Below, piece by piece: positions 43,436 to 51,912 of a stretch of 64,000 nucleotides of DNA. Within the stretch, counting starts at the first letter, position 1. Each line of letters opens with the position of its first letter. Below the pieces are notes generated by a model that saw only the letters and a list, made by a program, of their open reading frames with translations, had not been told where the DNA came from and searched no databases. The position numbers and the translations under genes were made by a program. The stretch comes from Roseburia sp. (GTDB taxonomy: Bacteria > Bacillota > Clostridia > Lachnospirales > Lachnospiraceae): positions 20,485 to 84,484 of the forward strand of contig JAMPIG010000004.1 in the NCBI GenBank assembly GCA_023662875.1. Reading direction: 5' to 3'.

Positions 43436-43466
43436 CAGATCCGCAACAAAATGATAATTTTGTTTA
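43436..43466 (-). repeat. Right 31-bp inverted repeat of the invertible segment
   Basis: Perfect reverse complement of 43029-43059. It ends 17 bp before the stop codon of the recombinase gene. Confidence 0.9.
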
Positions 43467-43482
43467 CCGTCCGCTTCCTGCC

Positions 43483-44349
43483 TCAGCTGACCAGCCCCAG
43501 CCTCTCCAGCTGGCGCGCATGGCTCTCCCCGCTGGTAATCAGATAAATACGCGTCGTCTCGATACTGCTGTGACCCAGTATATCCGCCAGCTTTACGATA
43601 TCCCTGCTGACCCGGTAAAAGCTCCGCGCAAAAAGATGGCGCAGGTTATGCGGAAAGACCTTTGAGGCGTTTACCTTCGCTTTTTCGCAGAGCTTCTTCA
43701 TCTCGCCCCAGATCTGGCGTCTGCTCATGCTTTTCCCGTTTCCGGTAACAAAAATCTCCCCGGATCGGATTCCCTTTTTTCTCGCGTAATCCCTCAGCTT
43801 CTTACAGAGCTTACCCGGAAGGAGGATCGTCCGGATCTTACCTTTTAGAGCGATGTCCGCTCTCTTTCGTTCGAGCGCCTCTACCGTGATATATTTTACC
43901 TCCGATACCCGGATCCCCGTACCGCAGATTGTCTCCAGAAGAAGCTCCAGCCGACGATTCCCCTGCTGCCCGGCCGCTTTCAGCAGTCTCTCATACTCCG
44001 CCCTGCTCAGCTCTCTGTCCCGGTCGCAGAAGGTGCGCCTCTGTATTTTCAGAAACCTTACCTTGCATTCCTCCCATCCCAGAAACCCGAAAAATCCGTT
44101 CAGGGAAGAGAGCATCGCGTTGATGGTAACCGGGGCGTATCCCTGTTTTACCAAACTGCTCTTCCAGCCCGCTACCGTCTCCCTGCTAATATCGGCTGTT
44201 TCCCCGCTTTCCTTAATACTTATGTCCGACAGCCAGTCCCGAAACGCACGGATATCCCGCAGGTATTTCTGTATCGTGCCTTCCGCGTACTCCTCCTCTG
44301 CAAGGTGCTTCCGATAATTGTCCATAGCTTCTCCCGTAATCTGATTCAT
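43483..44349 (-). CDS. Tyrosine recombinase (XerC/D-like), probable DNA invertase of the switch
   Basis: 288 residues. The N-terminal SAM-like core-binding domain (about 8-100) is followed by the catalytic domain with R147 (GTGIRVSE), a Lys near 169-171, H234 and R237 (HNLRHLFARSF), H260 (LGHSS) and nucleophile Y269 (ETTRIY), so it should be active. GGGAGGAG precedes ATG 44349. No phage or IS genes surround it. Its 3' end is 17 bp from the right inverted repeat, the standard position for a dedicated invertase. Confidence 0.93.
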   Translation of the reverse strand: MNQITGEAMDNYRKHLAEEEYAEGTIQKYLRDIRAFRDWLSDISIKESGETADISRETVAGWKSSLVKQGYAPVTINAMLSSLNGFFGFLGWEECKVRFLKIQRRTFCDRDRELSRAEYERLLKAAGQQGNRRLELLLETICGTGIRVSEVKYITVEALERKRADIALKGKIRTILLPGKLCKKLRDYARKKGIRSGEIFVTGNGKSMSRRQIWGEMKKLCEKAKVNASKVFPHNLRHLFARSFYRVSRDIVKLADILGHSSIETTRIYLITSGESHARQLERLGLVS

Positions 44350-44569
44350 CTGCTTTCTCCTCCCGCATATTGATTTAATTAAGTATCGAAGTCCCCTTGA
44401 TTTTACCAGCTTTTCTCACTTTTGGACTGCTGCGCCGTTCCGGCGCAAAGCGCCACGTTTAAGGAAATCCATTATACATCTGTCAGCAGCTTTTGAAAAC
44501 CTGTTTGACTGCTCTTTCGAGATATTGTTCTCTCTCCGCATTTTCAGCAATTTTTCAGCAAATTACCTC

Positions 44570-44598
44570 TTGCACATCGCCCGCCTCCATGCTAAATT
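44570..44598 (+). promoter_or_regulatory. Promoter of the membrane paralogue pair
   Basis: TTGCAC (44570-44575), 17 bp, TAAATT (44593-44598) with an upstream TG, 40 bp before the first gene. The rest of the 288-bp gap to the recombinase gene shows nothing further. Confidence 0.6.
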
Positions 44599-44637
44599 GT
44601 TACTATCAAAATTTTCTTATTTCAGGAGGAACTCAAT

Positions 44638-45849
44638 ATGCTGGAAAATCTAAAGAAAAAAAGTTTTAAACACTCTCTGATCGCCACAGTCCTTTTGATT
44701 GCGTTCGGTCTCTCCTTTATGGTCACCACCTGGTCGTCCGTTATGTCGTTTTTCGCCGGCTATAAGACCTTTGAGGATCTGAAGCCCGAGGAAATCAAGG
44801 ATCAGCTGGTAGAAATCGACGTGATCGCCAACTTTGGCTCTTACATGGAAGAGTACAGCGAAAATACCAGCACCCATCGCCGCACGACCACCCATCTTTA
44901 CTACATTATCTGGACCGGCGACGAAAACGCTACCGAGTATTGCTATATGACCATCAAGGTTCCCGTAAGATATCAGAGGAAGATGGATCAGATTATGGAA
45001 AATACCGCTGAACAGTTATACTCCGAGCCCCTTCATCTGGTCGGTAAGATCGAAAAGCTTGACTCGGAAGAATACGGTTACTTTAAGGATTTCTTTACCT
45101 CGATTGACTGGACGGCCGAGGATATCGAACAGTACACGCTTCCCTATTACATCAACGTGACGGGGACGACCGCCGCTTCCGGCGACAACGCCGTTTATGT
45201 TCTGCTGTTCGCTATCGGTATCGTGCTGATCATCGTCGCGATCTACCGGCTTATCATCGGAGCTACGGGCGGCTATCTCAAGAAGCTCCGCAAGGTGATC
45301 GCGGACGCCGGATGCTCGGAGCCTTCCGCAGAAGCGGACATGAATTCCGCCACAGCCTACGAAAAGAAGGAAACGATCCGGGTCGGCCGCCTCTTCACCT
45401 ATTATGATCTGGCGGGTACTGTTCCCATGGCGATTCCCAACGGCAAGATGCTCTGGGCCTACCAGAATACGACGACCCACCGCACCAACGGCGTCAAGAC
45501 CGGCGTTACCTACAGCGTTGTAATTTACGAGGAAGGCCGGAAGAATTCCCATACGATCTCCGTCTCCACCGAAGCGATCGCCCAGGATATTCTGAAGAAA
45601 ATCGGGACAACGCTGCCTTGGGTCATCATCGGATATTCGGATGAGCTGAGCAAGCTGTTCCGGAAAGACAAGGCGCAGTTCCTGCAGCTGCGTTACAATA
45701 CGGTAGAGCATGTAGCCGTAGAACCCGGCTTCGAGAGCTCGGCTTACGTCAACAATACGGACAGCGCCGACACAACAACCGCAGCCAACACGGCTAGCGA
45801 TGCCAGCGCAACAACCGCTTCCAATACGGCTAATAATGCCGACGAGTAA
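44638..45849 (+). CDS. Membrane protein of unknown function (DUF6709-like), paralogue 1
   Basis: 403 residues. One N-terminal membrane helix (about 13-37) is followed by an extracytoplasmic domain (about 40-175; EIDVIANFGSYMEEY, IKVPVRYQRKMDQI), a second helix (about 185-207, VYVLLFAIGIVLIIVAIYRLIIGA) and a cytoplasmic domain (about 215-370; RVGRLFTYYDLAGTVPMAIPNGKMLWAYQ). The Thr/Ala/Asn-rich tail is low complexity. The family name is tentative. It is followed by a clear paralogue, so the two probably form one complex or have diverged after duplication. An AGGAGGA site precedes ATG 44638. Confidence 0.75.
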   Translation: MLENLKKKSFKHSLIATVLLIAFGLSFMVTTWSSVMSFFAGYKTFEDLKPEEIKDQLVEIDVIANFGSYMEEYSENTSTHRRTTTHLYYIIWTGDENATEYCYMTIKVPVRYQRKMDQIMENTAEQLYSEPLHLVGKIEKLDSEEYGYFKDFFTSIDWTAEDIEQYTLPYYINVTGTTAASGDNAVYVLLFAIGIVLIIVAIYRLIIGATGGYLKKLRKVIADAGCSEPSAEADMNSATAYEKKETIRVGRLFTYYDLAGTVPMAIPNGKMLWAYQNTTTHRTNGVKTGVTYSVVIYEEGRKNSHTISVSTEAIAQDILKKIGTTLPWVIIGYSDELSKLFRKDKAQFLQLRYNTVEHVAVEPGFESSAYVNNTDSADTTTAANTASDASATTASNTANNADE

Positions 45850-45889
45850 ACGCGGGAATACAGCCGCACAACAAAATCACTAAAATGAT

Positions 45890-45938
45890 CGCCGTATTTG
45901 CCCGTATCGAGGCTGCTCGAATACAGGCAGGTACGGCG
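45890..45938 (+). other. Hairpin between the two membrane paralogues
   Basis: CGCCGTA (45890-45896) pairs with TACGGCG (45932-45938), with inner TGCC/GGCA and GTATCGAG/CTCGAATAC segments around GCTG. There is no T-run, so it may stabilise or attenuate the transcript. Confidence 0.5.
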
Positions 45939-45958
45939 TACTGTTAGAGGAAATTACC

Positions 45959-47089
45959 ATGCTGAAGGAATTAAAAAGAAAAAGCTTTAAGCATTCATTG
46001 GTCTGGACCGTCGCCTGTATGTTTATCGGCGCTGTTATGGCATACGCCTGGTCCCCCTACGCTATCGGATTTGTCAATGGGTTTACTCCGTTTGAAAGCC
46101 TGGCTCCGGATGATTTCAAAAAGCAGGTTGTGGAAATTGATCTGGCTTCCAATTTCGGCTACTGCCTGGAGGAACGCACGATATACCTCTTTCGCCTTAT
46201 TCCTATCCGGGGTCGCGTTAAGCAGTTCTATTACATTATCCGAACGGGAAACGCGGATGGAGCGGAGGCTTACTCTGCCCCGGATCCCCGGACATGGGAC
46301 AACGACGGACAATATATATTGATCAAGGTTCCAAAAAAATATCGGGACAGGATGGATGAAATGACGGAGAATACCTATCAGGAAATTCCTTCCGAACCGA
46401 TACATTTTATCGGCGGAATCCACCGACTGAGCAATAACGATTATGACAAGGTAAAGGATTTCTTCATCGCATCAGGCTGGGCGGAGGAGGATCTCGGCCA
46501 GATGATGCTTCCCTACTATATCGACGCATCGGAAAGCCTTTTTAGCAGACTTCTCGCTTTTTCCTTCAGCATCGTTCTCCTTCTCTACGTCGTCTACCGG
46601 CTCATCAGGGGCGCAACCGGCGGCTACACGAAAAAAATCCGTAAGACCTTTCAGGATTTGGGATACTATGAGTCCAGTATCGAATCCGACCTGCGCTCCG
46701 CGTCCGCCTGCGACGAAGCCCGCTCGGTCAGGATCGGCGAGCTGTTTACCTACTATGACCTTAACGCAACGGTTCCTATGGCGGCTCCCAACAACAAAAT
46801 CATATGGGCTTACGATAAAGCCTCCGCCAGCGAAAAACCGAACGCTCCGCATAATGTGATCCTGTTTCTAGAGAACAGCTCCGACTCCATTGAGCTCTAC
46901 GTCCGGTCGGAAACCGTCGCTCAGGAAATCCTGAATCAGCTGCGGGATCGGTTCCCCTGGATTGTCGTGGAATATTCAGATGAGTTAAAAAAGCTTTTTC
47001 AGGAAGACCGGGCGCAGTTTCTGCAGTTAAAATACCTGAGATACCATGCGGCGGCCGCCTTTAACGGGGCTGACGACGCTGACCGATAG
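45959..47089 (+). CDS. Membrane protein of unknown function (DUF6709-like), paralogue 2
   Basis: 376 residues with the same plan as the gene upstream: identical opening (L-K-x-K-S-F-K-H-S-L), N-terminal helix, extracytoplasmic domain (VVEIDLASNFGYCLEE; IKVPKKYRDRMDEMTENTYQ), second helix (about 185-208) and cytoplasmic domain (RIGELFTYYDLNATVPMAAPNNKIIWAY). It lacks the low-complexity tail. Tandem duplication followed by divergence is evident. Function unknown. AGAGGAAA precedes ATG 45959. A terminator follows. Confidence 0.75.
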   Translation: MLKELKRKSFKHSLVWTVACMFIGAVMAYAWSPYAIGFVNGFTPFESLAPDDFKKQVVEIDLASNFGYCLEERTIYLFRLIPIRGRVKQFYYIIRTGNADGAEAYSAPDPRTWDNDGQYILIKVPKKYRDRMDEMTENTYQEIPSEPIHFIGGIHRLSNNDYDKVKDFFIASGWAEEDLGQMMLPYYIDASESLFSRLLAFSFSIVLLLYVVYRLIRGATGGYTKKIRKTFQDLGYYESSIESDLRSASACDEARSVRIGELFTYYDLNATVPMAAPNNKIIWAYDKASASEKPNAPHNVILFLENSSDSIELYVRSETVAQEILNQLRDRFPWIVVEYSDELKKLFQEDRAQFLQLKYLRYHAAAAFNGADDADR

Positions 47090-47130
47090 GCCTGCGCCGC
47101 AAAATTGGAATTTCGTTGTCATGAGGCTTA

Positions 47131-47167
47131 AGAGGCTGTGAAGTATAATAATTACTTCACAGCCTCT
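47131..47167 (+). terminator. Terminator hairpin after the paralogue pair
   Basis: A perfect 15-bp stem (47131-47145 with 47153-47167, AGAGGCTGTGAAGTA and its complement) and 7-nt loop TAATAAT. The T-rich tail is poor (CGTCTATTCTT). Beyond it, up to 47532, no gene or RNA was recognised. Confidence 0.7.
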
Positions 47168-47532
47168 CGTCTATTCTTCGCCCCGTGCCGGGCAAGCGGA
47201 ATCCGCCGAGCCACAGGACACGGCTTTATGCTCATGCGAGCACGTTTTAAACGTATTTTTAACATAATGTCCTTGATAAAAATTGTTTTTTCCGCACATT
47301 TCACTTAAAATTCCGTTATACATGATAGAAATTACTTTCATGCAGAAATGATTGTATAAATTCTTGTCAAGAGCTGTCATTGGCTGGCAAAATATATCTT
47401 GGCAGCTTATGAAGGGCATGGCTGAATGATTACGAATTTTCCTCTGCACGCGGAGGAATCGAGGACTGCACCAGGATCATATCACCCCCGTCACAATTTA
47501 CTGTACACGGCGGAAGCGGGAAGGAGGAAGGC

Positions 47533-47970
47533 ATGGCCGTCGATATCGAAGAGCTGTACGACAAAATCTACCGCTACTGCTATTACCGCCTCCAAAACCG
47601 GGAGCTGGCGGAGGACGTGACGCAGGAAACCTTCCTGCGCTGGTTCGCCAGCGACACCTACCGGGAGAAAAACCAGCTGCTCCAATACCTCTATACCGTC
47701 GCGTGCCATCTTTGCATCGACGAGTACCGCGGCCCTGCGTCCCAGGCTCTCCCGGAGGATGTGCCGGACGGGGAGGGCGACCTGGCTTTGTCCGTCGCTC
47801 TGCGCTTTGAGCTGGACAAGCTGCCCCCGGAGGACAGGGAGCTGTTGCTACTGCGGTACGTCAACGGAGAATCCATGGCGGTACTTTCCATGCTATACGG
47901 TCAGTCCCGGTTTGCCCTGCGGCGGCGGCTGAACGGTATCCTGAAAACGCTTCGAAACGCATTGGAATGA
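47533..47970 (+). CDS. ECF-type RNA polymerase sigma factor
   Basis: 145 residues. Region 2 (ELYDKIYRYCYYRLQNRELAEDVTQETFLRWFAS) and region 4 (LPPEDRELLLLRYVNGESMAVLSMLYGQSRFALRRRLNGILKTLR) are clear. AAGGAGGA precedes ATG 47533. It opens a cluster with two membrane proteins and an ABC ATPase. No separate anti-sigma gene is present, so the following gene, whose first 50 residues are cytoplasmic, might act in that role (inference). Confidence 0.88.
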   Translation: MAVDIEELYDKIYRYCYYRLQNRELAEDVTQETFLRWFASDTYREKNQLLQYLYTVACHLCIDEYRGPASQALPEDVPDGEGDLALSVALRFELDKLPPEDRELLLLRYVNGESMAVLSMLYGQSRFALRRRLNGILKTLRNALE

Positions 47971-48049
47971 ACAGAGGGAGGCCATACATCTTTCATGGCC
48001 ATTTGTGCCAGGAATGGCACGGCAACAAGTATGATTACAGAAAGGCACG

Positions 48050-48775
48050 GTGATTAAGATGACGGATAAAAAACTGAAGCAAGCGTTAAATGACATATAC
48101 CGCGCCCCGGCCCCGACGGGAAAGGCGGCCTTTCTGAAACGTCGCCGCCGCCGGGAGCTGGGGCGGTGGGAGCTGATCGCCGTTCAGGCCAGATACATCC
48201 GCCGGAGGGTATGGGGAATTTCGCTGGCGCTGTTCCTACTCATCCTCCGGACGGCCGTCCATCGGACAGTGGAAGCAAGCTGGTGGGGAATCGCTGCCTT
48301 CACCCCCTTTCTGGCCCTGCTGGCGGTATCGGAAAACGGGCGCGCCCCGCTGTACCGCATGGATGAGCTGGAATATTCCTGCCGCATCCCACGCCGCAGC
48401 GTCCTTCTGGCGCGGATGACGGCGCTCGGTCTCTTCCATCTGGCTCTGCTGAGCGGACTTACGCTGCTTTTGTCGGTGTGGAATACGACGGACTTCATCC
48501 TGACGGGGACTTACCTCCTGACGCCCTATCTTCTCACGGCGGCGCTGGGCATGGATCTGGCCCGGCGAATCCGGGGCCGGGAGGGTCTGTTGGCCTGCGG
48601 CGGCGCGGCGGCGCTGGTAAGCGCGCTCGGGCCGCTGCTGATAAATATGCGGCCTGCATTGTATCACCGGGAAAGCCTGCCGCTATGGCTGGCGGCGCTG
48701 GCAGCGGCGGCGATCGCCGCCGTTGTGGAAATCAGGCTCAATCTGAGCGGAACGGAAGAAGTACAATGGAACTGA
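48050..48775 (+). CDS. Polytopic membrane protein of ABC cluster
   Basis: 241 residues. The basic cytoplasmic N-terminus (KQALNDIYRAPAPTGKAAFLKRRRRREL) is followed by five to six membrane helices. Its opening resembles that of some sigma-adjacent proteins, and the body resembles a small ABC permease. The exact family was not recognised. Two starts are possible: GTG 48050 (4 nt after AAAGG) or ATG 48059. Its 3' end overlaps the first of three tandem starts of the ABC ATPase gene, so the two are coupled. Confidence 0.7.
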   Translation: MIKMTDKKLKQALNDIYRAPAPTGKAAFLKRRRRRELGRWELIAVQARYIRRRVWGISLALFLLILRTAVHRTVEASWWGIAAFTPFLALLAVSENGRAPLYRMDELEYSCRIPRRSVLLARMTALGLFHLALLSGLTLLLSVWNTTDFILTGTYLLTPYLLTAALGMDLARRIRGREGLLACGGAAALVSALGPLLINMRPALYHRESLPLWLAALAAAAIAAVVEIRLNLSGTEEVQWN

Positions 48776-48834
48776 CTGTGCGGAACGAAGGAGCTGCAAT
48801 GGAACTGACTGTGCGGAACGGAGGAGCTGCAATG
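48766..48834 (+). repeat. Triplicated 33-bp translation start of the ABC gene
   Basis: ATGGAACTGACTGTGCGG occurs at 48766, 48799 and 48832 (last copy with one change), each 33 bp apart. Copies two and three have their own ribosome site (GAAGGAG 48787-48793; GGAGGAG 48820-48826) 5 nt before ATG. All three starts are in frame. Confidence 0.9.
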
Positions 48835-49530
48835 GAATTGACTGTGCGGGATCTGACAAAACAATATAAGGACAAAAAAGCGGTGGATAAGGTATCTCTG
48901 CGGCTGAGTACAGGGATCAACGGCCTGCTGGGAGCCAACGGCGCGGGCAAAACTACTCTTATGCGGATGCTCTGCGGCATTTTAAAACCGACGACGGGAA
49001 CCGTCGCCCTGGACGGGATAGACGTCTCCAGCGAGGACTACCGCGCAGCGCTGGGCTATCTGCCCCAGGACTTCGGCTATTATCCCGACTTTACCGGACT
49101 TGACTTTCTGCTCTACCTGGCGGCGTTAAAAGGAATGTCCCGCTCCCACGCAAAGCGGAAGGCGGCGGAGCTGCTGGAGCTGGTCTCCCTGCAGGACGCG
49201 GGGAAAAAGAAGATCAAAACCTATTCCGGCGGCATGAAGCAGCGACTTGGAATCGCCCAGGCCCTGCTGAACGACCCTCTCCTGCTCATTGTGGACGAGC
49301 CCACGGCGGGCCTCGACCCAAAGGAGCGGGTACGGTTCCGCAGGCTGATCGCCGATCTGGGACAGGATACCATCGTGCTGCTATCCACCCATATCGTGTC
49401 CGATGTGGAAAAAATTGCCGACCATATGCTGATGATGTCGGACGGAAAGATTATTTTGGACGAGCCCTGGGACAAGGAGCGCACCGACCTGGAGCAGCTA
49501 TATATGAAAGAGTTTGAGGATAGAGCTTGA
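48832..49530 (+). CDS. ABC transporter ATP-binding protein
   Basis: 232 residues from the third start, which gives the family's normal N-terminus (MELTVRDLTKQYKDKKAVDKVSL). Starts at 48766 or 48799 would add 22 or 11 repeat residues. Walker A GANGAGKTT, signature YSGGMKQRL, Walker B LLIVDEPTAGLDP and the H-loop STHIVSD are intact. It probably works with the membrane proteins on either side as an ABC-2 exporter under the ECF sigma factor. Substrate unknown. Confidence 0.92.
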   Translation: MELTVRDLTKQYKDKKAVDKVSLRLSTGINGLLGANGAGKTTLMRMLCGILKPTTGTVALDGIDVSSEDYRAALGYLPQDFGYYPDFTGLDFLLYLAALKGMSRSHAKRKAAELLELVSLQDAGKKKIKTYSGGMKQRLGIAQALLNDPLLLIVDEPTAGLDPKERVRFRRLIADLGQDTIVLLSTHIVSDVEKIADHMLMMSDGKIILDEPWDKERTDLEQLYMKEFEDRA

Positions 49531-49658
49531 ATAAAAATTTTCAAACTATTAATTGGATGCCCAGGCGGACGGCATGATAACAGGTTTGGAAGCCGGAGGG
49601 CTCAAAGGGGTATAATTTTTGATCGGTATGCGCGCTGAAGCGGGCAGGAGGTATGCGT

Positions 49659-50882
49659 TTGAAAAACTTCGGGACATTATTTTGCTATGAAATGAAAAAA
49701 CTGCTGAAGCGGAAATTGAACTGGGTGACAATTCTGGCGCTGACCGGATTCTGCGTTCTGGGAATCGTCCAAAACGGCGCTGTCTACCCGGGATTTACGA
49801 TTTCCCTTTTTGACGAAAGCGGAAACGAAACCGAGAGCCGAATCATCTCCGGCGAGGAGATATACGCTACCTGGCGGAAAACCGCGGGCAGTCTGGACGG
49901 CCGGGTGATGGACGACGCGTTTTTCCAGGAGCTGCGGGAGAACCTGCCGGATTTGGAGGACAGTAATTTAAGCTTGCATTTCTGGACGGAGGACGCGACT
50001 TATCATGGCGCATACAGCATAATAAAGGGCCTCTTTGCGGAACCGCGGAATGTGACGGCGGAGGAATTTTATGACGCCCAATGGGAGAAAACCCGCTATT
50101 CCTGCGAGATTTTTGGCTACACCGAACAGTCTGAAGGAATCCTTTCCCCGGCGGAGATCGATTACTGGATGGAACAGGCGGCAAGGGTGGAGCGCCCCTT
50201 CGTCTACCGCGACGCCTGGCGGGGCGTCACCGCCCTGATGGACTACTTTCCCGTCCCCTTGGGCCTGCTGCCCGTGGCGGGCGCAATCTGCGTCTGCGCC
50301 GTCTTTTCCGAGGATCGGCGGACGAGGGTGGACGCGCTGGTCTTTACCAGCCGGGAATGCCGCGTTCCGCTGTATCTGGCAAAAATTCTGGCAGGAGCCG
50401 TCATGGCGGCGCTGGCCGGACTGGTCATCGTTACAGGCATTACCACGGCCTTCCTTGCCGTCTGGGGAATCCACGGCCTGGATGCCCTCTACCAGATGTA
50501 CGATATCGCCAGCCCCAGACCCGTTACAATTTGGCAGATTCTGCTGCCCATGCTGGCCCTGCTGGTTCTGTACACGCTGCTTTGCGGCGGTATATCCATG
50601 CTGGTGTCCGCCCTGACGCGCAGCTCCCTCGCTGCCCTCGCCGTGCCGGTGCTGCTGGCGCAGGCGCTGGACCGCTGGCACTCGCCCTCCTACGGCTGGG
50701 CGGGCTACCTTCCCGACAACCTGATCGGCTGGAACGGGGTTCTCAACCTGGAGACGGTAAACTTTTTCGGCACATATTTGACCAACCTCCAATTCGGGCC
50801 GCTGCTGTACCTGACGCTTACCGCGCTGCTGCTGGCTCTCTGCTGGCCGGGCTGGAGACGGAGCGCGTCGGGCAAGGGATAA
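49659..50882 (+). CDS. ABC-2 type permease
   Basis: About 407 residues. One membrane helix near the N-terminus (about 20-38), a large extracytoplasmic loop (about 40-185; contains EEIYATWRKTAGSLDGR) and five to six C-terminal helices, as in ABC-2 permeases with an extended first loop. AGGAGGT (49646-49652) directly abuts ATG 49653 but sits 6 nt before TTG 49659, so I prefer the TTG. The difference is two residues. Follows the ATPase gene by 128 bp and completes the cluster. Confidence 0.85.
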   Translation: MKNFGTLFCYEMKKLLKRKLNWVTILALTGFCVLGIVQNGAVYPGFTISLFDESGNETESRIISGEEIYATWRKTAGSLDGRVMDDAFFQELRENLPDLEDSNLSLHFWTEDATYHGAYSIIKGLFAEPRNVTAEEFYDAQWEKTRYSCEIFGYTEQSEGILSPAEIDYWMEQAARVERPFVYRDAWRGVTALMDYFPVPLGLLPVAGAICVCAVFSEDRRTRVDALVFTSRECRVPLYLAKILAGAVMAALAGLVIVTGITTAFLAVWGIHGLDALYQMYDIASPRPVTIWQILLPMLALLVLYTLLCGGISMLVSALTRSSLAALAVPVLLAQALDRWHSPSYGWAGYLPDNLIGWNGVLNLETVNFFGTYLTNLQFGPLLYLTLTALLLALCWPGWRRSASGKG

Positions 50883-50909
50883 AAAAAAGTGCCGCATTCT
50901 TCCCTGCAA

Positions 50910-51108
50910 TTATCGCAGTTTAGCCAGAATCTGGTGCAGTCGATCCATATCCTCACTGCGGAATAACTTTTCATCCACGCAAAAGCGTTTTGACAAAAAG
51001 GAGATTTCGATTACCTTCTTCTTGGAGAAGAACAGACGCAGCCCCTGAATGATGCAGAGAATTGCGGCGGCGTTTACAAACCAGGAAGTCCAGTCGGTAT
51101 CCAGGAAA
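50910..51108 (-). pseudogene. 3' remnant of the PH-like membrane protein (collapsed copy)
   Basis: Nearly identical to the last 200 bp of the intact gene at 52676-53149, including its stop. At about 51104-51108 (GGAAA) it jumps to sequence matching the intact SHOCT gene near 53358. The start and first two thirds are gone. Confidence 0.8.
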
Positions 51109-51715
51109 TCGTCAATTTCCGCTTTTGCGTAGTAGGATAAATACCGATATACCGCTTATAGATAAATCCGCTCCCGGTAACATCCTTGATATCAACCGTG
51201 CGCTCCTCGTTCGTCTTAACCAGAGCTTTTCCCTGCCCGCTGAAGCAGCTCCCGCGAAAATAAACTCTTTTGTTGGTAATGACGGAAAAGCCCTTGCTGA
51301 AGCTCCCATTGATCAGATAGTTCATAATATATCCGTTCCCCAGGGAGGAGATAAATTTTTCATCCCTGCTCACAAAATACTGTGCGAGCTTTTGGGTCTC
51401 TTTGTCGGATAAAGTCTGCTGCTCGACCTCCTGTGAATCCCGGTTCTTCTTTTTGCGCCAAAGCTTGAGACACACGGTAAGAACAACGGCAAATAAGAGC
51501 AAAGGAATTGCTATCACTGAAAAAATCGGAACTACGATGCTCAAAATCACGATTATTGCAACGACCAAAATCAAAAAAATAATCTTCTTTGAAAATCCCG
51601 GCTTTGCGGAGCTTTTCGCACCTTGAGATCCCGACACGCCGGACACCTCTGCCCCGCAGTCAGGACAGAATATGTCCCCCTTCTTAACTTCTGTGCCGCA
51701 CTTTTCACATTTCAT
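51074..51715 (-). pseudogene. Truncated zinc-ribbon/PH protein (collapsed copy)
   Basis: The first 200 codons are almost identical to the intact paralogue at 53152-54474 (zinc ribbon MKCEKCGTEVKKGDIFCPDCGAEVSG, two-helix hydrophobic region, PH-like FVSRDEKFISSLGNGYIM... ITNKRVYFRGS). After KRYIGI the sequence jumps, by two internal deletions (junctions near 51140 and 51106), and ends in a foreign 20-residue tail. The C-terminal SHOCT domain and about half the protein are missing. It could still be translated but is probably non-functional. Confidence 0.8.
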
Positions 51716-51848
51716 GTCTTTTCTCCTTCATGTTAAATTCTTCGCGCAGTGAAGGACGCTTATCATTTCCTCTCCCGCTTCTACAGTTTACGTCCTCCCG
51801 CCTTTTTGTCAACGGAGAAATGTTTATGCGCTCATTTTTAATTCTCCA

Positions 51849-51877
51849 TTGTTTTTATATGCAGTTTTCTGTATAAT
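51849..51877 (+). promoter_or_regulatory. Promoter of the second PIN operon
   Basis: TTGTTT (51849-51854), 17 bp, TATAAT (51872-51877), 36 bp before the start codon. Confidence 0.7.
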
Positions 51878-51912
51878 CTAAATTATGAAAAAGCTTGTTG
51901 GAGGCGGTAGAT

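Larger units (their letters stand above)
43029..43466. promoter_or_regulatory. Predicted invertible promoter segment (phase switch, OFF orientation)
   Basis: 438 bp including both inverted repeats, located between the SARP gene and a tyrosine recombinase gene. It has no convincing ORF but holds one strong promoter directed away from the SARP gene and a hairpin whose T-run would stop leftward transcripts. Inversion would move the start point to about 43090 facing the SARP gene, with a leader of about 130 nt. The switch model is inferred; the repeats, promoter and recombinase are seen. Confidence 0.8.

Noticed and set aside
43029-43466. Inverted repeats as ends of an IS element or MITE
   Set aside because: No transposase, and no target-site duplication flanks the repeats. 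The enclosed promoter and the adjacent recombinase fit an invertible switch better.
47171-47449. 92-codon minus-strand frame after the paralogue pair
   Set aside because: No ribosome site, mixed Cys/His composition without a family, and it begins against the terminator. Treated as non-coding.
48766-48831. Starts 1 and 2 of the ABC gene as the main start
   Set aside because: Possible, but they only add repeat-encoded residues. The third start gives the family's normal N-terminus with the best ribosome site.
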